Below the pieces are notes generated by a model. The model worked only from the letters and a program-made list of their open reading frames with translations. It ran no database searches and had not been told where the DNA came from. Below, in pieces: positions 10,353 through 21,989 of a DNA stretch of 64,000 nucleotides. The DNA is from Mixophyes australis. Taxonomy: Eukaryota > Chordata > Amphibia > Anura > Limnodynastidae. A program made the position numbers and the translations under genes. How positions within the stretch are numbered: position 1 is the stretch's first letter; every line of letters starts with the position of its first letter. Location: contig JAVHZZ010000005.1 in the NCBI GenBank assembly GCA_036250195.1, forward strand, positions 127,638,098 through 127,702,097, read 5' to 3'.

Positions 10353-11926
10353 GGGCTAGATTTATAAAGGGCGGTTTGCTCAAACCGCCGCTTTTCAGCT
10401 ATTTTTACGGCGGTTTAATTCACTAAAGCCCAAACCGCCATTAAAACATCCAGAACTGACATTTTTCAAAGCCACAACTTTACAAACCGCCATCCCGATT
10501 TTAACAATGATGAACATACAAACAGCCGGATTTACTAAGCTGGGGTTTTCAACACCGCCGCTAAACAGTCATCCAAAAGGTCAAAATGAAAGAGGTGGTT
10601 GTGAGTGGTGAGATTTCTCAAACTGAATGCTATTTGAGCTATTTTGCCATTCAGAACATAAGAGAAAGCACCATTGACATTTAAATTATTTGGGCATTAT
10701 TTATTGATTAAGGGGCAAAATTAATTTAATATTAACTTATGAGGGAATTTTGTTTTTTAATATTTTTTGAAGGAGACGCTTTTATAACATTATATTACGT
10801 GGCAAACGTGAATATATAATAATATTAACTGTTTGTTAATGGTGGATATAAATATTTATGTTGCACAATTTGGCAATACATAGTGCCCGAATAATATAAT
10901 AATTGAATAATTAGTTTAGATTTTTCAATCCGCCAAACATTGCCGTTCATTTTAAGTTGAAGCCTCACACCGCCCTATAGTAAATGAGGCAGTTTGGAAC
11001 ACTTAATATGCATAGTGTTGATTCCTCTCTTCATCATCATGATCATCATAATTTATTTATATAGTTCCAACATATTCTGTAGCGCTTTACAATTTGGGAC
11101 AAACATAGTAAACTAATAAACAAACTGGGTAAACAAAGAGGTGAGAAGGCCCTGCTCACAAGCTTACAATCTATGGGACAATGAGAGTTTGACACATGAG
11201 GTTAAGTCTACATTTTACATTTCGGCCCAGCCAGACTGCAAGTACCAAATTACTACACTTAAACTCTGCATGCTTAATACCAATAATAATTATAATGACA
11301 CGGACAACGATGTAAGTTTTGGAAGAAAGGTCACAGTTTATTTAAATCGAATTAAAGGAGGTGGCGGAGAGAGCAGTGCAGTCAGCTAAAAGCATATACC
11401 AATAAGGTGGGAGATCACCTTCCCACCGACCCAGGTTAAACCTTATCTATTGGACTGTACTATTGTGAGGCAATAAGCGACTATACCCCTTTTGGACTCA
11501 AACGGTGTTCCCAGGGCATCCCAGCCCCTTACTAGAGCAACCAAGAGTCAAGTGCTTCGAAGGGGACAGTGACCATTAACCCCGAACCGCGTTAATACCG
11601 TCTGCTAACTGCAAGCCTACTGCGATGCTCTCCCACCGACAACTGTGCCTCATCTGTATAGGGATAATAAACATGTTAATCTTATAAACATCTAAATGCC
11701 GGGTCGGAGGGAGGTATCCCTAAAAAAAGAGGACGTTGCACACTGCTCCACTGCTAATATGAAACAGCCTGTCCCTCCCCCTGAATCCTATTGGCTGTTT
11801 GCTCTGCAGACTTATCCCTGAAGTGGTAAGTACATGCTGGACACAAACACATGATTTTAAATACATTTGTCTTAAAAGTCTCTCTTCACCAAACTGCCGC
11901 CGATGGATTCTTAGTAAATCTAGCCC
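10353..11926. mobile_element. Harbinger-like DNA element with GGGCTAGATTTA ends
   Basis: Left end GGGCTAGATTTATAAAG; right end TTAGTAAATCTAGCCC is its inverted match. The right flank is TTA and the left TTT, close to the 3-bp TWA duplication of PIF/Harbinger elements. Near the left end, copies of AAACCGCC and GGCGGTTT form short palindromes (10370-10500), and related motifs recur at 10925-11000 and 11890. No transposase is visible. The interior holds a LINE-tail fragment (11030) and an unassigned segment (11390-11800), so it is composite. Confidence 0.5.
11028..11215 (-). repeat. LINE/SINE 3'-tail fragment
   Basis: Plus-strand TTATTTATATAGTTCCAACA and TGTAGCGCTTTACAATTTGG resemble the 3' tail of L2-type LINEs and their SINEs (GCGCTACA...TATATAAATAA on the minus strand), preceded by ATC repeats. 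Fragment only. Confidence 0.5.
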
Positions 11927-12460
11927 TTAGTGTTTTTATTTTCCCTGTACTATGCTGGCCACTCTGGGAGTTTAAGTGAAACACATTCCCTTGTTTTATT
12001 TCCCAATAAATAACACTTTAGAGATAAGCAGTTTGGATTTGGAGAAATCAAACAGATCTGAATTTTGGGGTACTGAGTCGCATCAAAGCATGACTCTTCT
12101 TGCTCCAAATTATGATATAAAAAGGAGACAAAACGTAATTTCTGGTAAAATGTCAGATCTCACGGGTGTTAGATCGATATCTTCTATATATATAGCTTTC
12201 CCTCCTGTCCTCAGCTGACATTTTAGAAATGATAGCATGTTTGTAGGATGTTTTCTGCAATTCTGTGCTCATAAAGTAGCTTGTAGAGGGTTGGACAGGA
12301 TGAAAGACGCAACGTATACTGTAATAGCTGAGATAATACTGCACAAATCTTAACAGTTTTGTTTACAGATCAGTCTGCTGGTGTTGGCACATTGCTCCAA
12401 AGTTTCTCAATTTCTATATCTAAATCATCATCATTGCTACTCATCCTCACATTTCCAACG
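11216..12460. other. Unassigned stretch, partly inside the Harbinger-like element
   Basis: Apart from the element end at 11926, I see no gene, splice-site pair or named repeat. The block around 11390-11700 is GC-richer than its surroundings and may be an unrecognised repeat. Confidence 0.35.
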
Positions 12461-12464
12461 GTAA

Positions 12465-12790
12465 TGGCTAGACATTCATAAAGTAGACATTCAGGTCAAA
12501 TGTCGACAGTGTCATTAGGTCGACAATTCTATTGTTGACAGTATTATTAAGGCGACAATTTGAATGTAGACAGTATTAGTAGGCCTACAATTCAAATGTA
12601 AACAATAATTTATGGTTAGGGATAGGGTAAAGGATATTATTGTCAACTTAAAAATACTGTCTACAATTAAATTGTCGACCTAATAATACTGTTGATGTCA
12701 TTACTGTTGACTTTCAAATCTGTCTATAGAATGGTGTCGATCATATAAATGTTGATAATATAACTGTAGAACATGTGTATTATACCCAGC
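12465..12790. repeat. Palindromic repeat with TCGAC / CCTAATAATACTGTTGA motifs, copy 1
   Basis: Arms around a central TTAGGGATAGGG carry inverted series of the same motifs (TGTCGACAGTGTCATTAGGT on the left; TGTCGACCTAATAATACTGT on the right). A second copy lies at 62515-62876 with the same order and the same right end (AACATGTGTATTATAC). No coding potential; it behaves like a MITE-type repeat family. Confidence 0.7.
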
Positions 12791-12918
12791 AGTAATAACG
12801 AGGTGGAATAACACACTTTAAAATCTTCAGTGAACTACTCAAACCATTTCAGTTGTAGGGTGGCCTATCCTGGGATATCTTCCTTTCTAAAATGTTTCTA
12901 TCAGCCAGTGCTCTGCCT

Positions 12919-13258
12919 TTCATCATTATCACTATTTATTTATATAGCGCCACTGATTCCGCAGCACTGTACAGAGGACCCACTCACATCAGTTCCTACC
13001 CCATTGGGGCTTACAGTCTAATTCCCTAACACACACACACACACACACAGACTAGGGTCAATTTGTTAGCAGCCAATTAACCTCCCAGTATGTTTTTTTT
13101 TTTGCGTATGGGAGGAAACCGGAGCACCTGGAGGAAACCCACGCACACACGGGGAGAACATACAAACTCCTCACAGATAAGGCAATGGTTGGGAATTGAA
13201 CTCATGACCCCAGCACTGTGAGGCAGAAGTGCTAACCACTGAGCCACCGTGCTGCCCA
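12919..13258 (-). repeat. tRNA-derived SINE, near full length
   Basis: On the minus strand it starts GGGCAGCACGGTGGCTCAGT. It has an A box (TGGCTCAGTGG) and a B box (GAGTTCAATTCCC) at tRNA-like spacing. The body has GGTTTCCTCC and an (AC)n stretch, and it ends CTGTACAGTGCTGCGGAATC...TATATAAATAA plus ATG-type repeats. The 3' tail matches the end of the LINE at 41996-44640. Confidence 0.85.
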
Positions 13259-13259
13259 T

Positions 13260-13790
13260 ATGTTTTAAAGGTGTCCGTTACTTTATTAAACTGCCATTCT
13301 GTATGCCACTGCTGTGGCACTATGTTTCATAGGGAATTTATTGTTTATTAAACTGTCATGTATTTGTTCCACTGCTCTGTCACTAATTTTAGCCAGCTAG
13401 CTCGCTGCAGCCTTTGGCCAAAATTGGTGAAAATTTTGACAGTTGTGAAGAGATCATTAAAAAATAGACTGTAAACAACTGTAAATAAATCTTAATGCTA
13501 TAAATACAATTGTAGCAACAAAAACAGGTCAATATCACACTATTTTGCCTGATAATTTTTGACCAAAACAAAAACACAAAGATGGTTTCAGAACTAAAAC
13601 CAAAAACACAGAGGTCTGCGCACATTATATTTATATAGAGTATATATATGCTGTATACGTATACTGTAATATACCTGGGATTCTGTGGATAGATCTACTA
13701 AGAAGGGAAGTGCAATTAATGTTGTAATGGTGTAACTCTCAAATGTCATGCAGAAATGACATTGCTGCACTGTCATTTAGAATGAACATC
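13260..13790. other. Unassigned stretch
   Basis: Near 13560-13620 are runs such as CCAAAACAAAAACACAAAG that resemble the inner end of the local hAT family, possibly a decayed derivative. No boundary could be placed. Confidence 0.3.
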
Positions 13791-13799
13791 TATAAATAT

Positions 13800-14315
13800 T
13801 AGAGATGCTCAGGCTCAGTTTTCTGAAAACAGAGCCCACCCGAACTTAGGGGATCCGAGCCGGCTCGTTACTTTCGCACGTCCTCCGATCTGAATGGAGG
13901 CAAAACGTCATTGTTGCGTTGTCGGATCTAGCGGGTTTTGGATTCCATAAGTACCTCCCTCCCCAGGAGATCCAGCGCCATTGCTTACACAAAAACAAGG
14001 ATAGCAGTGTTCTTGCCACTCTCCATTCTCCAGTGACATTGTTCAGTGCCATTGCTCACACAGAAACAGGGGTAGCAGTGTTCTTGTCACTTGACAAAAA
14101 TTGACTGGAAAGATTGGAAATTAATGTTATTGAGGTTAGTAAGATGTAGGGATAATGAAAGAGCCAAATTATGTGATTTTAGCAAACAAAAATAGGGATT
14201 TTAGAAAAAAATCAGGATCCAAAACCAAAACACCCGAAGGCAATTTTTGCCAAAACCAAAACACGAAGCTAATCCAGATACAAAACCAAAACATAGGGGT
14301 CAGTGAAAATCTCTT
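13800..14315. mobile_element. Short non-autonomous hAT derivative
   Basis: Flanked by an exact 8-bp duplication ATAAATAT (13792-13799 and 14316-14323), the hAT hallmark. One end is TAGAGATGCTCAGGCTCAG followed by the GAGCCCACCCGAACTT hairpin type; the other has the AAAACCAAAACA-rich stretch ending GGGGTCAGTGAAAATCTCTT. These are the two ends of the large copies A, B and C joined without a transposase. It also keeps GCAAAACGTCATTGTTGCGT. Confidence 0.85.
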
Positions 14316-14323
14316 ATAAATAT

Positions 14324-15160
14324 ACGTATGTATGGAGATATGGCCATAATGTTACAGAATTAGACAAATATTATATTAAATCATCGAGGTAAAGGACTTC
14401 ACAGTACATAATTCAGTGCAAAAGTAGGAGAGAATAGGAAAAAAAAAGCAAAGCCATGAAAATAGCTATATGAATAAAATATAACGGTTAACATAATATA
14501 CATTAAAACAAAACAAGTTCAGTATTAAGACCAAATGCAACTGTTTTTATCTTGATCCCCCCAAGTCTACCAGCGCTGTAAGGGTGGGTGCTGTCATACA
14601 CGGCTGATTTAATCAGTTATAACTTTTCAAACACTGATGTGCATTGTATTCACAGCTGACCAGACTGTCAAATTAGCTGCCACCTATAGTATGTACATAC
14701 ATAACCAGGTTTTTGAAAGTCAGCAGTAGTGGGAGCTGCATACTGGTAATGAAGGAGGTCAATGAAGGATTACATGGAAGGGGTCTGGCTAAATAGGGGC
14801 TGTTGGAAAGTGGAAGTTGCTTGAATGCTGTACTACTTGAAATTGTACTAACAAAAACATTTGACAAGGGCATACTTGCAATTTATAATTGCCTTTACAG
14901 TTATGTATACATTTATAAATGTACAAATTCCTTACAATAAATAAATAAAAACAAACACTTTTTGTCTCGGCTAGATTGCCAAACCCTTCAGAGTTTACAA
15001 CAAACCTTCAAACTTAGGAAATGGGTTACATTTTCTTAACAATAATACACTTATAAAACTGTAAGGAAAAATGTACTAATTCAAAGTATTTTTACAGAAC
15101 ATAATGCAATGCATACCATAGTGTATTGCTTAATTCAGTAGGGGGTACTGCCTTGCTCTA
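14324..15160. other. AT-rich non-coding stretch
   Basis: No readable gene or repeat end. Confidence 0.4.
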
Positions 15161-15185
15161 TATTTTCTTCTTTCTTGCCATCCAG

Positions 15186-15239
15186 ATGATTAAAGCTGAC
15201 AGGCAGCTTCATGAGAGGATCAAGATGCTGCAGGATTAG
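15186..15239 (+). CDS. Candidate terminal coding exon, unidentified
   Basis: A strong splice acceptor (TTTTCTTCTTTCTTGCCATCCAG) precedes an 18-codon phase-0 reading ending in TAG: MIKADRQLHERIKMLQD. The peptide is helical and charged, as at the end of a coiled-coil protein. I do not recognise the gene and see no upstream exon. The reading is short, so chance is possible. Confidence 0.3.
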   Translation: MIKADRQLHERIKMLQD

Positions 15240-18200
15240 AATAGCAGAGACTGTAGAACAAATCTACAAGTGATATGCATTTAATTACATGCAAGTTGAT
15301 TTTAGAAATTGTATCTTTTAGTAAAGCGCTTTACTTCTGTGATTTAGCAGGCAGGACAAAAGTACATTTAAAATATTTCTTCAACATTTCCATCGTTCAA
15401 ATTAAAATGCAACCTCAAGAAGTGAGGTGTGTTTTCCAAAAATATGTTTCTTATTTATCATCATCATTGTGAAGAATGAGCTTGATATCCCCTCAACCAG
15501 CCTGTCCCTCGTTTCTCCCAAAATGTTTAGCTTTACAACATGTACTTTTTATAGCCCTGTTTATGTTCTCCAGATCTCCCGAGTACAAATGCAGTGTCTA
15601 ATTACATGTGGATAAGGGGACATTGTAGCTCATTGTAAATATGTATATTGCTTATTGTTTATTGTTGATAGAGCTGTGAAGCAGTTATTCATTGTTCTTA
15701 AAGTGAAGCCGGGTAGGTTATGGGTAAGGATCAAGTTTCAGGACACAGATGATTTGCTGACTGCTATCCTATATCTGGAAGTGGGGAAGGCCAATTAGTA
15801 TCCATTGTCCTCCATAGGACTAGTCCAGACATTTTGTCAGCAACCCATGGGAGCGCTTCTGTGGAAGCACAGCTCATCTACACTCCCCCCACTCCAACCC
15901 CCCTGATCCACTACCAATGTATAAGAGGGAAAGTGCCAGGTGTTTGCTCAGGGAGGGGAGCACTGTGGAAATTTGACCCTGGAAATAAGGAGCCACTCCA
16001 GGGGGAGAGGGTTCATCTGAGGATTGATGGCTGGAAGCTGCAGGATGGCTAGTTTTGCATTGCCGTTCTCTACTAGTGAACTACATCTGCAGATCCATGG
16101 GTCTTCAAATCAGTACAGACAGGTAACTGTAACTCCTTAAGCTAGTGGGGTAAGGGAGAGATGATGGGCTAAACCTGCCTGGCATTTATTTACCATTTGT
16201 ATATAATATAGTGTTGTTTTTATTACAATAAATGTACTTTTGTACTTTTCTTACTGCATTTGCCTGAGTGACTATACGAAACTTAGAAGGTACTGGGCAG
16301 GCGTCCTTGGCATAGTAAGGATATACGACTGTTTGGCCAGATGTATACTTACACGATGAACAACAGTCATTCCGAAGTGCCAATTGTCATTTCATTTGGT
16401 TTGTCGTACTGTTTAATAATCTAATTCCAATCACCTTCTGATCATGCAGTGTGTATGCACTAATGTTCACAATCTCCATAGAGTTTAAAGAGTCATGCTC
16501 TTTTCAGCCAATGCCGGCAAGAAACATGTCCCGGTGAATAAATGCAGAGAGGGCTATAGATGGAATATTTTTTCTGAATATTTTGTTTCAGAGTCATAGA
16601 AGCTAACAAAATTTGTTATGACATGTGGATAGAAATAACAAAGTGGTGACAGGAATGAATGAATGAATCAATACTGTGCTGTCATTCTCTAAACAACTAG
16701 AGGACAAGATAAAGAGCACAGATCTGAAGGTAAATTGTGTCTAGTGTGTGGGCATGAATCGTCCGACCGATCGGACTTTCAGTCATAGACACTCGGGCAT
16801 TTAATCAAAGTAAACTTTTTTTTAAAATCAAAGATTAGCTGTGACCAATCGGCATAACATTTATCATGGAAAATTTGTCATTAGAACGATAAAAGCCAGC
16901 TATACACTCTGAAAAAGTTGAAAATAGGAAACAGTAGTGTGTAAAGACTACAACAAAATGGCCATGTGCTTTAGCATTACAATTTCTCATTGAATTCATT
17001 AGAATTGTTTTTTTACCAGTGCCCCTCCCCCCCAAAAAAGAACAAAGCTGCAATAATTCTCTCCCAACAACTATGGACAATGCTTGTTCTATTAACACTA
17101 TATCAGGATGACAAATATTATTTATTTACAACACTGATGAAGCAGAGCTTCCAGTTCCATCCATCTGCTAGGTCCTTGATCATCTGCCACTAATACCCGC
17201 TGGATTGGGTATCCACAGCGTTATCCCCTATGTCCTTGTGTCACAGCAAGCACCTTCCAGACAGAGGCTTCGGGCAGTCTAGCTGAATATGTTAGAGAAA
17301 AATGGGCACTCTTTTGTAAGGTAATAAAAGTTAACTCCATTAAATCTTTGTCACAACTCTCAGTTAACCAATTAGTGTGTTAGAGTGAAAGTGGTCCTAC
17401 AGCTGACAGACACATCTAGTAGGATAAGACCGACTGCTAGAGGTTGTCCTGCAAAGTCTTTACCTGTGGCCTCCACAACTGTTAGGGTGCCTCCTGGAGG
17501 CTGGGCGCTCTGATAACTACAGATGAAAACTACTGTTTGGGAGACTTGTTGGGGACTTAACAGTAGAGAACCCAAAAAAATAGTAATATACATTTATATA
17601 AACTTAAATGTAAATTTATATTACTTTTTATTATCTTACCTTGTGGGGTACAGTAAAAACCATTATTTACATTAGAGGGTGCCACACATTTTTTGGAGTG
17701 CACCTAATTCTATATAATTCTTTTGGTTTTAGTATGTAGAGAACCCACCTGGTGACAAGTAAATATCAAATAAAACATGAAGTTTCCCAAACATATGCAT
17801 GCAATTCCATAATAAATGACAAATAATACACCTATTTATTTACACACTCATTAATGCAATACAATTGAGGGGGGCATACCAAGCAGGATTAACCTTTATT
17901 CATGACACCAGGCATTCTGCTCTCACCATAATGAGTATGTGTGTGTGTGTGTGTGTACTTGTATTCCTATAATCAGCCACAATGGGGACAGAAAAGGAAG
18001 TCCCCATGAAACTGACATGCTTGTCAATGCAGTAGACCTTGCTAATATATCCAGCATCAAAATCTGGCGTGTTTTAACAAGTCACTTTCTTCTGACAAAA
18101 AATGCATGTGTGTTTATGCTGTGGAGGGGAACTTCACCCCCGGCTATCAGTGGAACTGCAGACTCATAGACGCATTCAATTATGTGTCCTCTGTGTTAGG

Positions 18201-18640
18201 GCCCGCGAAAACCAAGATGAGCTTTTAGAATGGATAGAGTTGAGGTCTTCACCCTTAGCAGTCACCTTTCCCGTAGAGCTTTATGTACTGACAGGTACTT
18301 GGATGCCCCCAGGTCTTAAGCTCAATGTAGTAAAACCTCATCAATGATGACCACAGAACAGATGGAACCGGAGAACTGCCAGGGTCCTCAGTGCACCAAA
18401 ACAAAAGCAGCTTTCCCTCCTTTGTACTCATAGCTGGGAATCAGAGAGACTTTCTTAGCCTTCTCCTGCTGAAAGGAGTGTAGGAAGTGTAGGGTATGGC
18501 ACAGTCCTGAGGTCTAAATATGAATATTCTAAATGGTGTTGGTGGTGGCTCTGATTGTAGCCTGGAGAGCTGTAGAAATTAGTATGTACCTGACCCATCT
18601 GCAGGAAGTGAATCATATGCCAATAAAAGCAGCAGTGGTG
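15240..18640. other. Long unassigned stretch
   Basis: Ordinary non-coding sequence with short chance readings and a (GT)n run at 17937-17956. The peptide readings around 18100-18350 have no recognisable motif or splice-site pair. Confidence 0.4.
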
Positions 18641-18659
18641 ATTTACCATTGCGAGGAAG

Positions 18660-20016
18660 CGAAACAAAAAGAAAAACCACAGAGACGTCTCTACTATAGC
18701 AGCGGTGTTTAGACACAGAAGGTCGAAAATCGGATGTGGTGTCCATCCAAATACTTTCAAAAAAAAAAGTGATGGATCCAGGACGTATAACACGAAGCAG
18801 TACTACTACTGTGAGAAACCTGTCTCAAAAATAGCCCAGCACATCGAGCATGTCCGCCTTATAGAGACTGAAGATGTCTGGGCACTTACATTTCCTAAGC
18901 ACCCAAAGAAAAGGCACATGCAATTTGAACATTTTTAGAGAGTCAACTTTGGACACAATGCCGAGGTGATACACAGTGTACTAATTCCATGCAAACAATC
19001 GGAAAAAGACATGGTCCCTGGAGGCTTCATGCACTGTGCTGCTTGCCATGGCTTGTTTACAAGAAAATACCTGTGGTGACACATGAAGAAAAGTAAGCTA
19101 AACCAAGGGTGCGATAAACCCAAACCTGGCAAAAACACAGTCCAGTGTCTGTGTCTCTTTGCTTATTCTGTTCCACCTGACATCAATGGTAGCTTTTGGA
19201 AGATTTTGAACGACATGACCCAAGATTAAATTTTATTCACAATTAAAAATGACAGGTACATCATGTAGAGGGAAAGCGTCTCCACGACTGGGTTGGATCA
19301 GATGTGGGAAAACATGAGTAGATTAGTCAGAAACTTCAAGAACTGGGAAGGCTACTGTTATATGTCATAAGAGCTACCCCTCTCGAGAAAATGGAAACCT
19401 TTACCATTCCCTCAAACTTTATGCATGTAATAAATGCTGTGAAACTGGTCACTGTCTATGACAATGAAACCGGTAAATTCAAGCCTCCCTTGCTGGGCGT
19501 CCATTGTTTGTAAATGATTTTGAGCTTGAATGCCGTGCAGTGATAGAAGGCTGCACTACTACATCAAAAAATGCACACAACTTCAGAAAGTCCTATGAGG
19601 CAAGATGGAATGTGCTGATCTTATCAGCTGCCTTAAAAACTCTGAAGGAGTCCAAATTGAACATTCCTCAGGTTGTACCTTTCGCTGAAGATGTGAAAAA
19701 GATGCACTTGTATCTTGATGAGAAACAGCAGGTGTATTGCAGTAATTTATCCACCGAGCCTTTGCTTATAAACTGGGCATTGTTTCAATGGAAGAAGTGA
19801 CAGGGAAGTTTCCAAGATACTCTTAAATGCCTTTTCTTTAGGGATACTTTGAATCTCCACAAAGGGGTTGCCCAATAACTTTCCAAGGTTGAAAACTAGC
19901 TCTGCCAGCACTTCGCAAGCGTTGAATTTCGAGTTAAACGAAGTAGAAAAGTTCCAATCCTGCTGACACAAAGTGCAATGAAACTTCTTGCAGAGAAGTG
20001 TGAAGAATGTGGATGA
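18660..20016 (+). pseudogene. Tyrosine-recombinase-like protein remnant (Crypton-like, tentative)
   Basis: Pieces in several frames line up with a vertebrate repeat-protein family I recognise by pattern: a C2H2-like start (YYYCEKPVSKIAQHIEHVRL), then CAACHGLFTRKYLW..H, the core KSYEARWNVLILSAALKTLK and LNIPQVVPFAEDVKKMHLYL (19588-19720), then near 19790 NGRSDREVSKILLNAFS and near 19925 VEFRVKRSRKVPILLTQSAM. In relatives I remember the NGRSDRE stretch as NRRRxGE, which resembles the catalytic-arginine box of tyrosine recombinases. Here that arginine box is damaged, and stops and frameshifts are many. The class assignment is inference; the order of motifs is seen. Confidence 0.55.
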
Positions 20017-20199
20017 TGCAATAAAAATAAATGTGTGTGTGAATCTTAAACTACATATTCAATGTTTTGTGTAGCTTACTTAACATTTTTTTCCTAATGG
20101 AAACACTGTTTTCAAATTTAGATTTTTTTTTGTTTATAATACTGTTCAAGAAAGAATCTACAAACCACTGTATGATTCCTTGTTCAGCCATCTGTGAAG

Positions 20200-21452
20200 A
20201 AATGTGATACTACCCAACTTCTGTAGTTGCAAATAGAATAACATATTTAGGGACTTGCTTGACAAGGCAAAGCTGGAGATCACTTTGTCATGCCGATTGA
20301 GTTAGAATAACAAACTGGAAGCTTTAAAAGGAGGGTGGTGCTTGAAATCACTGTTAGTCTTCTGTTAACTATGGTTACCTACCAAGGAAACACATGCAGT
20401 CATCATGGCTTTGCACAAAAAGACTTCACAGGCTGATAAGTAAGATTGCTGCTAGTAAAATTGCACCTAAATCAACAATTTATTGGATCTTCAAGAACTT
20501 CAAGAAGAGAGGTTCAATAGTTGTGATGAAGGCCGTCCCAAGAACATCCAGCAAGCACCAGGACAGTCTCCTAAAGTTGATTCAGCTGTGGGATAGGGGC
20601 ACCACCAGTGCAGAGCTTGCTCAGGAATGGCAGCAGGCAGTTGTGAGTGCATCTGCACGCACAGTGAGGCGAAGACTTTTGGAGGATGGGCTGGTGTCAA
20701 GGAGACCAGCAAAGAAGCCACTTCTCTCCAGGAAAAACATCAGAGACAGCCTGATATTCTGCAAAAGTTACAGAGATGGTGCTGCTGAGGACTGGGTTAA
20801 AGTCATTTTCTCTGATGAATCCCCTTTTAGATTGTTTGGGGCATCTAGAAAAAACGCTTGTCCAGAGAAGGAAAGGTGAGCGCTACCATCATTCCTGTGT
20901 CATGCCAACAGTAAAGCATGTTTCTTAGCCAAGGGAGTGGACTCACAATTTTGTCTAAGAACACAGCCATGAATACCAAAACTTCCTCCAAGAGCAACTT
21001 CTCCCAACCATCCAAGAACAGTTTGGTGACGAACAATGGCTATGCCAGCATGATGAAGCACCTTGCCATTATGCAAAAGTGCTAACTAAGTGGCTCAGGG
21101 ATCAAAACATTGAAATTTTGGGTCCATGGCCAGGAAACTCCCCAGACCTTAATCCCATTGAGAATTTGTGGTCAATCCTCAAATGTCATATGGATAAACA
21201 AAAATTCACAAATTCTGACAAACTCCAAGCATTGATTAGACAAGAATGGGCGGCCATTAGTCAGTATATGGCCCAGAAGTTGATGGCAGCATGCCAGAGC
21301 GAATTGCAGGGGTCTTCAAAAAGAAGGGTCAACACTGCAAATACTGACTCTTTGCATAAACTTAATGTAATTGTCAATAAAAGCCTTTAACACTTATGAA
21401 ATGTTTGTAATTTTACTTTAATATACCATAACAACATCTGACAAAAAGGTCT
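20200..21452 (+). mobile_element. Tc1-type transposon, main part (interrupted by hAT copy A)
   Basis: Contains a Tc1 transposase remnant and a 3' end that continues at 25885-25949 after the hAT insertion. The right terminus reads ACTTTTGGCCATGACTGTA. The left inverted repeat is not found, so the 5' end is truncated and its start is approximate. Confidence 0.85.
20371..21340 (+). pseudogene. Tc1 transposase (DD34E), broken
   Basis: Cut-and-paste transposase. Start at ATG 20371 (MVTYQGNTCS), then a shift into a reading with the helix-turn-helix regions (IAPKSTIYWIFKNFKKRGSI; GTTSAELAQEWQQAVVSASA, RTVRRRLLEDGLVSRR). First catalytic Asp is in VKVIFSDESPFRLFG, the second in WLCQHDEAPCHYAKV, and the Glu in NSPDLNPIENLWSILK, so the triad is visible. 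Frames break near 20430 and 20870. A small deletion after GTAAAGCATG removes the segment usually found between the Asp residues. Non-functional. Confidence 0.88.
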
Positions 21453-21989
21453 AAAAACACTAGAGATGCTCACTGACCCCCATGTTTTGGTTTTGGTTTT
21501 GGATCTGGATTACCGTCGTGTTTTGGTTTTGCTTTTGGTTTTGTAAAACCGGCATTGCGTGTTTTGGTTTTAGTTTTGTTTGGTTTTGTTTTGCTATTTT
21601 GTTGAAAAATCTATATTTTTGGGCATAAAATAACCAAATTTAGTGCTCCACCTGTTTCTTGGATAAGTAATGTAATTGTCAAGCTAATAAATTATCCAAA
21701 AAACTGTTTCAATCCTGGTAGGTAGGCCTTCATTAATTCTAAACACAAACCAGATTGTCTTCCTCTCCATCTATGCATATTGGCAATGCAGCCATCATCT
21801 TTGGGTGTATATTACACCCTACACTTATAGTTAAATATGTAAAAAAATGGACAAACGCAGTTTGGTTTCTGTCTCTATAGGCCCCCCTCCACTTGTAGAA
21901 AATACAAAAAAAATCAGCCGCTATAGACTGTACAATATTAATTAAAATTGACAAAGGCAGTTTGGGGTCAGTCTGTGTATGACACCCTA

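Noticed and set aside
17939..18347. Possible coding readings around 17939-18347
   Set aside because: Begins in a GT microsatellite and shows no conserved motif or splice-site pair.
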